64,000 bases of DNA. Source: CAVSMC01 sp963728935. GTDB lineage: Bacteria > Pseudomonadota > Gammaproteobacteria > Burkholderiales > Casimicrobiaceae. Both the position numbers and the translations under genes were made by a program. Location: the NCBI GenBank assembly GCA_963728935.1, contig CAVSMC010000002.1, forward strand, positions 326,908 through 390,907. Direction: 5' to 3'. Under the pieces are notes generated by a model, which made no database searches, was not told the DNA's origin, and saw nothing but the letters and a program-made list of their open reading frames with translations. Shown in pieces: positions 34,117 through 42,618 of this stretch (the stretch's first letter is position 1; each line of letters starts with the position of its first letter).

Positions 34117-35526
34117 TCAGGGAATTTCATACACGCCGACCTCGTCCGCGATTCCCCGCAACAGTAGGCGGCGCGACTGCGGCTTGATCCCGTCGCTTTG
34201 CAAGCGCTCCGAGGCCCGCGGATTGTCGACCACCGAGCCGGTCGCGAGAATGGTGCGCGAGACCGCGAGCCCCTGGACTCGGGCTGCGATGTTGACCGTC
34301 TGGCCGAAGTAGTCCTGGCGATCGTTCAGCGTCACCGCAAGGCAGGGGCCCTCATGGATGCCAATCTTGAGCAGCAGGTCCTCGCTTCCGCGGGCCTCGT
34401 TCATCGCCCGCATCGCCTCGCGCATGCGTAGCGCCGCGGAGATCGCGCGGTCCGGCGTCGGGAAGGTGGCCATCACCGCGTCGCCGATCGTTTTCACTAC
34501 CGCACCCGTCTCGGAGGCGATGATCTCGTTCAGGATGCGGAAGTGCTCCTTGACGATGTCGAAGGCAACGAGGTCGCCGACGCGCTCGTAGAGCTCGGTC
34601 GAGCCCTTGAGGTCGGTGAAGAGGAAGGTCAAGCTCGTGATCTTGAGCCGCTGATCGATGTCGAGCGTGTTGGTCCGGTAAATGTCGCGGAAGGTCTGGT
34701 TGGTAAGGAGGCGCTTCGCGGTGAGGAAGGGACGGCGTTTGCCCAGCATGTCGTGCATCGCTTGGTTGGCGACGAAGACGCCGGGGATCACCCGCTCGTC
34801 GGTGCGGTTGTCGAGCGAAAGGCGCAGCGGCCCCGGCGCCATCACGACGGTCTCGGTATGCGAGTGCACACGATTGAACACGATCGACAACGCGCGCCGC
34901 TCGCGCGTGGGCTCGCCCTTGACGTCGATGAACTGCGCCGTGTGGGTGACCGGATCGAAGACGATCACGAACTCGGCGGGCAGCGTGAGCGAGAGGAGCG
35001 CCTTCTCCCCTGGCGACAGCGCGATCAACTCGAGGACGATCTCGTCCGCGCGAGCGTCGAAGTCCTCGTCGGAGAGGGCAATACCCGAGCTCCAGAAGAT
35101 CTGCCGCAAATACTCCGCCGGCGGGAGGCTGCGCGGATCGTGCGCGCCGATACGGCGTACGCGCGCGCTCACGGTGAAGGTCACTTCGACCATCTCGTCC
35201 AGCGTGGGCTCGTAGCCCGCGGCGCAAAGTGCGCAGCTGTACTCGACCTGGGTGACCGACTTGAGCGACGCCCCGGCTTCGAGAACGCCGCCGCAGCCGG
35301 GGCAAAGCACGTTCCAGGACATCTCGAAGAGCCCGAGCCTCGCCGCGTGCAGGAAGGCGGCGATCACTCGCTCGTCGTCGAGCCCGTTCCTAGCGGCGAA
35401 GTCGAGAACATTGATCCGGGAGAGCAAGCGATCGGGCGCGTCTCGGACGTGGCGCTCGATCGCGGCGACGACCGCGGGATCGGCCGCCTCGCGCAGCGCG
35501 GCGTACTTGGCGAGGATCTCGGTCAT
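34117..35526 (-). CDS. Class III adenylate/guanylate cyclase with DUF5939 domain
   Basis: A 469-residue soluble protein. The N-terminal 300 residues match DUF5939 and include a zinc-ribbon-like pair CPGCGG...CALCAAG near residues 80 and 103. The C-terminal 180 residues form a class III nucleotide cyclase: FTDLKGSTELYERVGDL (first metal Asp), VVKTIGDAVMATFPTPDRA (second metal Asp), and FGQTVNIAARVQGLA (transition-state Asn and Arg). The product is most likely cAMP. ATG 35526 begins MTEILAKYAALREA; the frame extends upstream without similarity. It sits within the tRNA-Asn-bounded segment. Confidence 0.9.
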   Translation of the reverse strand: MTEILAKYAALREAADPAVVAAIERHVRDAPDRLLSRINVLDFAARNGLDDERVIAAFLHAARLGLFEMSWNVLCPGCGGVLEAGASLKSVTQVEYSCALCAAGYEPTLDEMVEVTFTVSARVRRIGAHDPRSLPPAEYLRQIFWSSGIALSDEDFDARADEIVLELIALSPGEKALLSLTLPAEFVIVFDPVTHTAQFIDVKGEPTRERRALSIVFNRVHSHTETVVMAPGPLRLSLDNRTDERVIPGVFVANQAMHDMLGKRRPFLTAKRLLTNQTFRDIYRTNTLDIDQRLKITSLTFLFTDLKGSTELYERVGDLVAFDIVKEHFRILNEIIASETGAVVKTIGDAVMATFPTPDRAISAALRMREAMRAMNEARGSEDLLLKIGIHEGPCLAVTLNDRQDYFGQTVNIAARVQGLAVSRTILATGSVVDNPRASERLQSDGIKPQSRRLLLRGIADEVGVYEIP

Positions 35527-35669
35527 ACGAAAGAGCTTACGCCAAGATGTTTGGCACTGATACCGAGCGAGATCGTAAAGGGACGGGCGGCACGCGGCGG
35601 GTAGGCGCTCCAGCTGCCCCGAGCCGCCGCCGATCACTCGCGGATTTTCGAGCGAAAGGCTATTCCTTC

Positions 35670-35912
35670 GGGCAGTGATACAGCGCATGGTTGGCGCCAA
35701 GACACAGCCACATGAACCACGGCTTCAGCCCGACGACTTCAACGGCAAAGGCGTCGAAGAGTTTCGCATTTCGTGACGATTCGGGGGTCTACCGGGTGGT
35801 GTATACGGCCCGGATTGCCGATGCGGTAATCGTGCTGCACGCGCTTCAGAAGAAGACCAACGCACGTCGAGACACGGCATCGAAATTGCGAGAGCTCGAT
35901 TCAGCGAAATGA
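35670..35912 (+). pseudogene. Frameshifted DUF891/RelE-type toxin
   Basis: One frame reads DDFNGKGVEEFRIS, and after a shift FRDDSGVYRVVYTARIADAVIVLHALQKKT continues the same fold. These are the conserved halves of phage Gp49-like (DUF891) RelE-superfamily toxins (KGFG..GV.E......YRAVYT..F...VYVLHAFQKK). The N-terminus is absent, so the toxin is inactive. A degraded antitoxin start follows 13 bases later. Confidence 0.65.
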
Positions 35913-35925
35913 TGAAGGATCGAAA

Positions 35926-36006
35926 ATGAGGAAGCCTAAAGCTAACGTGCGCGTGTGGGATGCACTCGCTGATACCCCGAAATCGGCGCGCGCGTTTCCG
36001 ACGTAA
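35926..36006 (+). pseudogene. Antitoxin fragment following the DUF891 toxin remnant
   Basis: A 26-codon frame MRKPKANVRVWDALADTPKSARAF matches the start of XRE antitoxins that accompany DUF891 toxins (V.DA..DTP.EA.N...R). The helix-turn-helix that should follow is absent. Together with the previous entry this is a decayed toxin-antitoxin locus. The following 330 bases hold nothing recognisable. Confidence 0.55.
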
Positions 36007-36334
36007 GACATCGGCACGCGTGCGATCGATCTCGTTGCCCCCTGCCCCGTCAGCCGCTTTTTCTGTTGCGAGTCGACTGGCAACGTTACGCCCAAAGCGT
36101 TGCGTGTTCCCACCGATGAGCGAGCTCGAGGGAGCTACATGGTCGGAATGACTCCGACGACGGCGAACAACGCCCATATCGGCTATGCATTGCGGCGGAA
36201 GACTGCCGTTCCAACACATCGGACGCCACGCTTGTGGCTTTGGCCGCGGACAGCACGGTTCAGGGCCCGGTGGCGACGCAAACGAAGCACAGCCACGCCG
36301 TCAGGCACCGGCAACGGCTGCTCCTGCAGCAGGT

Positions 36335-36949
36335 TCATGATGACGCCTTCACGGCAAGGAATTCTCCGTTGCCAACGGGCACAAGGCTCGTGGTGAATAG
36401 CCGATCGGCCATCACGAGAGCGGTGAACGGCGCCATCTGCTCGGGATGGGAAATGGCGTTGTCGACGACCATAAGACCACCGGGGCGCAGCACGCGGCGC
36501 AACTGCGGCCACCAAACCGGATACTCGGTGCGTTCGGAGTCAAGAAAGAGAAAGTCGAAGAGGTCCTCATCGGACCGCGCAAGGACTTGCGCTGCATCGT
36601 CGTGGACAAGACAAATAAGCGAACCCAGGCCCGAGCGTGCGAATGTGGCTGAGGCCAAGCTAACTTTGTACTCCGAGAGCTCCACGGTCGTAATGCTCCC
36701 GCCCGTTGCGTTTGCGGCCTCGGCAAGCCAGAGAGTGGAGTAGCCGTTCGATGTACCGATCTCGAGCACCCGTCGGGCCTGCGTGGCGCGAACAAGCACC
36801 GACAAGAATTCTCCCGTGTCGCGAGTGATGTTCAGCATGCGCCGAGAGCGGTCGTTCGTCGCTTGATCGTTCGCCTTCCCAAAGTGCTCCAGCTCGGACT
36901 TCAGCGCTTCAAGGACGCTGCTCACGGTAAGCTCCCGAGCGAAAGGCAA
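36335..36949 (-). CDS. O-methyltransferase, SAM-dependent
   Basis: A 204-residue class I methyltransferase of the Methyltransf_3/24 (catechol-O-methyltransferase-like) family. Motif I is RVLEIGTSNGYSTLWLA near residue 62, the acidic residue after beta-2 is in TTVELSE, and the metal/substrate loop is FDFLFLDSERTEYPVWW followed by LRPGGLMVVDNAISH. It transfers methyl groups from SAM to a small hydroxyl substrate. No operon partner is adjacent. Confidence 0.88.
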   Translation of the reverse strand: MPFARELTVSSVLEALKSELEHFGKANDQATNDRSRRMLNITRDTGEFLSVLVRATQARRVLEIGTSNGYSTLWLAEAANATGGSITTVELSEYKVSLASATFARSGLGSLICLVHDDAAQVLARSDEDLFDFLFLDSERTEYPVWWPQLRRVLRPGGLMVVDNAISHPEQMAPFTALVMADRLFTTSLVPVGNGEFLAVKASS

Positions 36950-37360
36950 ACGATATTCTGCCCGCTAACAGCGACTTCGCGGCCGCGTCGGCAGTCACGC
37001 GACGTCTTTATACAGTGGTTGATACCCGAAAAAAGCTGAGCTCGCTGTCGTGAGCCAATGCTATTGCCGAAATCATAATGCACCGGCAACAATCACTTCT
37101 GGCCGCAACCGTCCGCCCGCTCTCAGACGGTACTCGAAGACTCAAGCTGTCGCGGTCAGGGCCGGCTCGCACGCCCGGAATTACTGTTACACCGCTAACG
37201 CACCGGGATGCCGCCGTCGCGAGTAACATCGGCCGGAACCGCGCGAATCGCACTCCAAAACCAATGCCGTGCACGCCCGCGCTGGTGGCTCAAACGACAC
37301 CCAAAGGGCCAAAAGATATTACCCGGTCGGCAGGCAGATCGGCCGAAACCCGCATGTAGA
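36950..37360. other. Stretch without a recognisable gene
   Basis: This interval between the methyltransferase start and the right tRNA-Asn repeat has short open frames only, none resembling a known family. No integrase gene is present here, although an integrase next to an att site would be expected. Confidence 0.4.
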
Positions 37361-37520
37361 TTGGCTCCCCGCCCAGGGCTCGAACCTGGGACCTGCGGAT
37401 TAACAGTCCGTCGATTAAAACGTAGAATTAATGCCAACAATCCAGTGCTTATATGCTGCTTGGTGGGGGTCCGTTTTTCGGCACTTTAGTGGGACTTAAC
37501 GCCCCTGAGCGCTCAGATGC
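37361..37520 (-). repeat. Direct repeat with 3' part of tRNA-Asn (att site, copy 2)
   Basis: Same structure as the copy at 19935: reverse complement of the tRNA-Asn 3' two-thirds, then GATTAAAACGTAGAATTAATGC and a diverging tail that includes TCCGTTTTT. The first 73 bases differ at one position (GCCC against GACC in the acceptor/T-arm junction). Both copies lack the 5' end of the tRNA and run into the same flank, so neither is the reconstituted gene; the intact tRNA-Asn should lie further right, outside the window. Confidence 0.8.
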
Positions 37521-37609
37521 CCCAACTTATTGAGCCTTACGTAACCGCGTGACAACCGATCCGCCTATCATGCGTTATATCGATGTCGGCTCGACATCGA
37601 GGAGTGCGC

Positions 37610-38098
37610 ATGGCGGGAAAGAGCAAATTGGACGCAGCAATCAAGCGGCGGATACGTGCCGGGCGCCTGCTGCTCGCGGGGAAGACGCCACCGGAAGTGG
37701 CGCGCGCGGTGGGGGCGCCAAGGCAAACCGTATACCGCTGGCGCGACGTGCTCAACGCCGAGGGGATCGACGCCTTGCGCGACATGAGCAAGGGTGGGCG
37801 GCCAGCGCGGTTAGGCGCGGCCGAGCTGTCGCGACTGTACGTGGCGTTGCTCGAGGGCCCCGAGAGGAACGGCTTCACGACGCCGCTGTGGACGCTCAAG
37901 CGCGTGCGCTTGTGGATCGAGCGCGAGTTCGGCGTGCGATACAGCGAGGTCCACGTCTGGCGCTTGCTGGGGCAGTTGGGGTTCTCCAACCAGAAGCCGG
38001 ATCGGCGTGCCTTGGAGCGCGATGCCGTCGCCATCGAGGAGTGGCGTCGGCGCACCTGGCCGGCTCTAAAAAAAACGCCAGACGTGAGGGACGACTGA
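37610..38098 (+). CDS. IS630 transposase, frame A (helix-turn-helix part)
   Basis: The 162-residue N-terminal part of the transposase, with a helix-turn-helix (RIRAGRLLLAGKTPPEVARAVGAPRQTVYRWR) and the conserved GRPARLGAAELSRLY and VRYSEVHVWRLLGQLGFS segments. GAGGAG precedes ATG 37610. The frame reaches CTA-AAA-AAA-ACG at 38066, where a run of eight A allows a -1 shift into the catalytic frame. Without the shift translation stops at 38098. Confidence 0.88.
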   Translation: MAGKSKLDAAIKRRIRAGRLLLAGKTPPEVARAVGAPRQTVYRWRDVLNAEGIDALRDMSKGGRPARLGAAELSRLYVALLEGPERNGFTTPLWTLKRVRLWIEREFGVRYSEVHVWRLLGQLGFSNQKPDRRALERDAVAIEEWRRRTWPALKKTPDVRDD

Positions 38099-38607
38099 TC
38101 GTCTTCATCGACGAATCCGGCGTCTCGGAGCGGCCCACTCGGATCAAGACCTGGGGCATCAGAGGCGAAACGCCAGTTGTGCAGTTTCACTTCAATTGGC
38201 ATCAGTTGTCGCTGATCGCCGGCATGCATTTCAACGGGGTGTGCTTTCGCCTGCACGACGGCGCGATCGCCAAGGAACAAGTGGTCGAGTTCCTCAAGGC
38301 GCTGCTCGCCCACTGGCGCCGGCCGCTGCTCATCCTGTGGGACAGCCTTCAGGCCCATCGCAGCCACTTGGTGCGCGACTACGTCGCCTCGACGCAAGGC
38401 CGCATCAAGCTGCACTTCCTTCCCGGCTATGCGCCTGACCTCAATCCGGTCGAGTTTCTGTGGGCCTGGCTCAAGCGCCACGCACTGGCCAACTACTGTC
38501 CCGATAGCTTCGCCGAGCTGCGGCACACCGCTCGCGGCAAGCTCAAGTCGGCACAGCGCCGCAGCGTCATCATCGCTGCGTGCTGGCAGCAAGCCGACCT
38601 GTTTTGA
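38068..38607 (+). CDS. IS630 transposase, frame B (DDE catalytic part)
   Basis: Reached by -1 slippage on A8 (38068-38075); the joined product is about 332 residues. The DDE triad is visible: Asp in GRLIVFIDESGVSERP, Asp in LLILWDSLQAHRSH, and Glu in GYAPDLNPVEFLWAWLKRH. The frame ends at TGA 38607, inside the right inverted repeat. All catalytic residues are present, so the element is probably still active. Confidence 0.85.
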   Translation, partial: KKNARREGRLIVFIDESGVSERPTRIKTWGIRGETPVVQFHFNWHQLSLIAGMHFNGVCFRLHDGAIAKEQVVEFLKALLAHWRRPLLILWDSLQAHRSHLVRDYVASTQGRIKLHFLPGYAPDLNPVEFLWAWLKRHALANYCPDSFAELRHTARGKLKSAQRRSVIIAACWQQADLF

Positions 38608-38689
38608 TGTCATGCGGTTACGTAACGCTCAATAATAGACCCCGTTCACGAACAGACGGAATTCAAGCGCACGACCGCCTGGTTCGTAG

Positions 38690-39319
38690 TCAGCCGTTCG
38701 GGGCGGCCGCGACGCCGATTCTTGCGGCCATTGTCACCAGGTCGGCAAGAGAGTCGGCATTCATCTTTCGCATCACTTGGCCTCGGTGCGCCTTCACGGT
38801 GATCTCGCTGATGCCAAGCTCGCCACCGACTTGCTTGTTCAACAGGCCGGAGACGACCAGCGCCATGACCTCCCGCTCGCGACGACTGAGTGAAGCGTAA
38901 CAATCCCGGAGCGCCCGCATCTCCGCTTCGTGACCGAGTGCCTGTCGGCTGCGCTCGATGGCCTTCGCGATCGCGCTCAGCAGCACGTCGTCGCTGAAGG
39001 GCTTCGTCAAGAACTCGACAGCTCCCGCCTTCATGGCCCGGACGGTCATGGGAACATCGCCGTAGCCGGTAATGAAGATGATCGGCATGTCAAGCCGCTC
39101 GACGGCGACGCGCTCTTGCAGCTCGAGACCATTGAGACCCGGAAGAGAAACGTCGAGTACGAGGCAACTCGGAACAACGACTCGCGGGCGCGCGAGGAAT
39201 TCCTGTGCGGACGCGAATGTCTCCGGCTGCCAGTCCGCGGTCCGGATTAGCAATTCCAGCGATTCGCGCACCGACACGTCGTCGTCCACGACGAACACGA
39301 TGGGGGTGGCGTGCGACAT
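38690..39319 (-). CDS. FixJ-type response regulator
   Basis: A 209-residue regulator of the FixJ/TtrR/NodW type. Receiver: VVDDDVSVRESLELL (acid pocket), Asp in CLVLDVSLPGLNG, Thr in IIFITGYGDVPMTVRAMKAGAVEFLTKPF (switch Lys). Output: LuxR-type HTH SLSRREREVMALVVSG then LLNKQVGGELGISEITVKAHR. The ATG at 39319 follows TGAGG. It lies next to a receiver-only regulator and a PAS/GAF histidine kinase on the same strand, forming a three-gene phosphorelay-like group. Two degraded homologues of its output domain occur elsewhere in the window. Confidence 0.93.
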   Translation of the reverse strand: MSHATPIVFVVDDDVSVRESLELLIRTADWQPETFASAQEFLARPRVVVPSCLVLDVSLPGLNGLELQERVAVERLDMPIIFITGYGDVPMTVRAMKAGAVEFLTKPFSDDVLLSAIAKAIERSRQALGHEAEMRALRDCYASLSRREREVMALVVSGLLNKQVGGELGISEITVKAHRGQVMRKMNADSLADLVTMAARIGVAAAPNG

Positions 39320-39395
39320 GGGTAATGACCTCAACTCATGGACAGGTGCGCTCGCTGAATGCATTACATTACCGGGCAAGAGCATGGCGCCTCGC

Positions 39396-39767
39396 TCAAC
39401 TCACTCGAAGTGCGACATTGAGCGCCTCAAGGAGAGCCGTATCGCTGAATGGCTTGAATAGGCACGCCACGGCACCCTGTTCCAGCAAGCGTGGACGCAC
39501 GGTCTCATCTCTCTGAGCGGTGATGAACACGATCGGAATCTCCTCCCCGCGATGCATCAACTCCCGTTGGAGATCGGGTCCGGACATGCCCGGCATGGCG
39601 ATGTCGAGGATCAGACACCGGGCATGACCAACACAATCGGACGCGAGGAACTCCTCGGCCGACGCGAACGCCCGGGCCTCGAAGCCGAACTCCCGCAGTA
39701 AGTCGGGCAGTGACTCACGTACGGACTCGTCGTCATCAACGACAGACACGAGCAAACGGGTCGCCAT
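39396..39767 (-). CDS. Single-domain receiver (FixJ-like) protein
   Basis: A 123-residue stand-alone receiver: VVDDDESVRESLPDLL, phospho-acceptor Asp in CLILDIAMPGMSG, IVFITAQRDETVRP and CLFKPFSDTALLEAL. No output domain follows. It may act as a phosphate sink or a modulator of the kinase encoded 130 bp upstream. Its last codons (EALNVALRVS) are nearly duplicated at the end of that kinase (EALNAALRVS), which is unusual. ATG 39767 is the likely start. Confidence 0.9.
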   Translation of the reverse strand: MATRLLVSVVDDDESVRESLPDLLREFGFEARAFASAEEFLASDCVGHARCLILDIAMPGMSGPDLQRELMHRGEEIPIVFITAQRDETVRPRLLEQGAVACLFKPFSDTALLEALNVALRVS

Positions 39768-39896
39768 CACAGGCCCATCCCGCGCTCCGCCGTCGCGTTT
39801 CCCATAGCGGCACGTTGTTGGCAGCACCCCATGACCTGAGGATGCGCCAATCCACGCACCAACGTCCATGATACTTTGGTGTCGGTGGTGGAATCG

Positions 39897-42617
39897 CTAG
39901 CTCACTCGAAGTGCAGCATTGAGCGCCTCCACACCAGGACGCGTGCGGACACCCGTCACTCCTTCGCCTGCGCATGGAATGGAAAATGCAAACGCGGCCC
40001 CAGGACCGTCGTTCTGTGCTGCCCACAGGCGGCCACCATGACTCTCGATAATGGAGCGGCTGACGGAGAGCCCGATCCCCATGCCGTCACTCTTGGTTGT
40101 GTAGAACGCCTCGAACAGTCTGTCCGCACTTTGCGAGTCCAAGCCCACGCCCGAATCTTGCACGGTCAGGCGCACTCGATCGTTCTCCTCTCGTTCGGTT
40201 CTAATCACCAGTTGCCTCGGACGATCGTCGATACCGCTCATCGCCTCCGAGGCGTTCCGGAGCAAATTCAGGATGACCTGCTGAAGCTGGACACGATCGC
40301 CCGTAACAGATGGGAGGTCGTCGGCGAGCTCCGATCGCAGGATCACCCGGTTTCTCTGCAGATCACTCAACGACAGCGCAATCACCTCTCGTGTCGCCTC
40401 ATTCAGGTCCACCGAGTCGGTCGTGGTGTCCTTTTTGCGAAAGAGGGCGCGCAATCGCGTGATCACATCAGATGCACGGTCGCCGTCGCGAAGCGTGCGC
40501 CGCGCGGTCTCGCGCGCGCCGTCGACGTTGGGAGGATCGGCGGCCAGCATCCGCAGGCAGGTGCTGGCGTTGGTGATAATGCCCGACAACGGCTGGTTGA
40601 CTTCGTGCGCGATCGAAGCTGTCAATACTCCGAGGCTCGTGACCCTGGCCACGTGTGCAAGCTCCGCTCGAGCCTTGCCGAGTGCCTGGTCCGAGAGTCG
40701 GCGCTGCGTCACGTCCTGAACCGCACCGATGTACTCCAGTCGACCATCCTCGTCTTGAGTCGCGTGAGCGACCACGTGCAGGTACTTGACCGAGCCGTCG
40801 GGCATCTGCAGTCGGTACTCGTATTCAAAGTCGCTGGCGTCGACTCGCGCCCGGTCGATCATGTCATGAAACAAGGGAATGTCTTCCGGGTGCACTCGAG
40901 TGTCCATGAGCTCGAACGTCACGGGCGCAGCCGGGTCAAGCTCAAAAATGCGATAGATCTCTCCTGACCACATGATTTGGTCCGTCGCGACACGCCAAGA
41001 AAAGCTGCCCGTCAAACTGAGACGCTGGCCTTCCGCGAGGAATGCTTCACTCCGCTTGAGCGCCGCCTCGCCCTGTGCACGCTCGATGGCGATGCTCGCA
41101 ATGTGTGTGACCTGCGCGATGAGATCCTGCTGAAGCGGAGTCGGGCTCGCGGTTTTTCGCTGAAGGATCGCGAAGGTACCCAACACCTGCCCGGCCAACG
41201 ACTGAATCGGAGTGGACCAACACGACCTCAGGCCGTGCGCCAATGCCAAGGGGCGAAATGGAGACGCTTGCCACAGCGGGTCGGATTCCACGTCCTCCGC
41301 GATCACTTGTCTCTTCAAGTACGCTGCCCTCCCACAGGGTCCATTCTCGCAACGCACCGGCAACTCGCAGAGCGGATCGTTGAAGGTGGCGGGAAGGCTG
41401 GGTGCGACAACCTCTCGGAGTCTCGGGCCGCTCCAGTCGATCAGGTAAACGCCGCAATGGCATTCCGTGGCAGTCTCCTCCACAAAACGGCACAATGCAG
41501 TGAGAAAGTCCGAAAGCGCACCGCCCGACGCCACCATCTCTAGGAGTCGTTTCTCACCGGCGAGCTGAGCCTCAGCCCGCTTTCGCTCATCGATCGCCCG
41601 TCTGCGTTCCGTGATGTCGCGCAAGTAGCCAGTGAAGGACGGCGGCCCGTCCAACGGGATGCGTGCGACTGCGAGCTCGACGGGGAATTCGCTTCCATCG
41701 GCGCGCACCGCCGTCATCTCGAGGCGCCTCCCGAGCACTCGCGCATCGCCCGTGACCATGTAGCGGGCCAACCCATGCCGGTGCAGCTCTCGGAATGACG
41801 GCGGAATGATGGCCTCGGCGAGCTGCTTGCCTATGACCTCCTCCCGACGGTAGCCAAAGGTGCGCTCCGCAGCCGGATTGAACTCAGTGACGCGACCTTC
41901 GTGATCGATCGTCACAATGCAGTCGAGTGCCGAGTCCAGGATCGCCGCCTTGCGCACCTCGCTACGCTTCAGTTCCCCCTCTTCTTGGCGCAACCTCTCT
42001 TCCGCCAGCCGGCGTTCGGTAATTTCCCTCTTCAGCTCTTCGTTCGCCGTGGCAAGTTCTGCAGTTCGTTGCGCGACCCGTTGATCGAGTTCTTCGGCGA
42101 CGCGCTTCTGTTCGCTTAGGAGCCGCGCCTCTTGTAGCCCCAACGCGGCCTGATTCGCCGCGACGCTTAGAAGAAGTCTCTCGGTCTGTCCCGGGAAGTC
42201 CGCCCGCTGAGACCCCGCCACGATTACCCCGATTTCGCCCTGCAGTCCCAGTCGCAAGGGCACGATCGAAATGTCTCCGTCGCCGATAGGATTTCGTACC
42301 ACCGGAGCCCATTTCTGTGGGTCGGGTCCAAGCTGGCGGTTGAGCACCTCGCCGATCTCTTCCGCCCCGGCTCTCAGCTTTCGCGACTGAGCAACCCGCA
42401 CCATCTCGATGGGCGCGTCCCGGACCGGATCTTTCATCCGCACATAGATCAGATCGAGGCGGAGCATGCCCAGGAGCACGTCGAGCAAAGTCCGAACAAT
42501 CTGGGATGGGTCGCCGCCACTCCAGATGGCGGGAAGAGCAAGGACGCTGACCAGGTCATTGATGCAGCGCTGAAGGCTCTTGATCTCCTCGGCGGGTTGT
42601 TCGGGTTGGACTTCCAC
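39897..42617 (-). CDS. PAS/GAF sensor histidine kinase (FixL/DctB-like core)
   Basis: About 906 residues from GTG 42617, two bases after the stop of the MEDS gene; an upstream ATG at 42698 would overlap that gene by 80 bases. Order: GAF-like region (20-180), coiled coil, PAS (ILDSALDCIVTIDHEGRVTEFN), GAF (about 370-540), PAS with HPEDIPLF, then the HisKA core SLGVLTASIAHEVNQPLSG with His near residue 669 and the ATPase LNLLRNASEAM, VQDSGVGL, GMGIGLSVSRSI. No membrane segment is present, so it is cytoplasmic. The last ten residues copy the end of the neighbouring receiver. Confidence 0.9.
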   Translation of the reverse strand: MEVQPEQPAEEIKSLQRCINDLVSVLALPAIWSGGDPSQIVRTLLDVLLGMLRLDLIYVRMKDPVRDAPIEMVRVAQSRKLRAGAEEIGEVLNRQLGPDPQKWAPVVRNPIGDGDISIVPLRLGLQGEIGVIVAGSQRADFPGQTERLLLSVAANQAALGLQEARLLSEQKRVAEELDQRVAQRTAELATANEELKREITERRLAEERLRQEEGELKRSEVRKAAILDSALDCIVTIDHEGRVTEFNPAAERTFGYRREEVIGKQLAEAIIPPSFRELHRHGLARYMVTGDARVLGRRLEMTAVRADGSEFPVELAVARIPLDGPPSFTGYLRDITERRRAIDERKRAEAQLAGEKRLLEMVASGGALSDFLTALCRFVEETATECHCGVYLIDWSGPRLREVVAPSLPATFNDPLCELPVRCENGPCGRAAYLKRQVIAEDVESDPLWQASPFRPLALAHGLRSCWSTPIQSLAGQVLGTFAILQRKTASPTPLQQDLIAQVTHIASIAIERAQGEAALKRSEAFLAEGQRLSLTGSFSWRVATDQIMWSGEIYRIFELDPAAPVTFELMDTRVHPEDIPLFHDMIDRARVDASDFEYEYRLQMPDGSVKYLHVVAHATQDEDGRLEYIGAVQDVTQRRLSDQALGKARAELAHVARVTSLGVLTASIAHEVNQPLSGIITNASTCLRMLAADPPNVDGARETARRTLRDGDRASDVITRLRALFRKKDTTTDSVDLNEATREVIALSLSDLQRNRVILRSELADDLPSVTGDRVQLQQVILNLLRNASEAMSGIDDRPRQLVIRTEREENDRVRLTVQDSGVGLDSQSADRLFEAFYTTKSDGMGIGLSVSRSIIESHGGRLWAAQNDGPGAAFAFSIPCAGEGVTGVRTRPGVEALNAALRVS

Positions 42618-42618
42618 G

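Larger units (their letters stand above)
37530..38632 (+). mobile_element. IS630-family insertion sequence, complete
   Basis: Inverted ends TTGAGCCTTACGTAACCGCG at the left and the reverse complement TTGAGCGTTACGTAACCGCA at the right match at 18 of 20 positions. The element is flanked on both sides by TA (37528-37529 and 38633-38634), the target duplication of IS630/Tc1-mariner elements. Length is 1103 bp. It carries one transposase in two overlapping frames and inserted 10 bp to the right of the tRNA-Asn repeat. Confidence 0.88.

Noticed and set aside
34543..35604. Long plus-strand open frame of 353 codons
   Set aside because: It is antisense to the cyclase gene, whose frame has clear DUF5939 and catalytic motifs; the antisense product has biased composition and no family similarity.
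39876..40967. 363-codon plus-strand frame
   Set aside because: Antisense to the histidine kinase with intact H and ATPase boxes.
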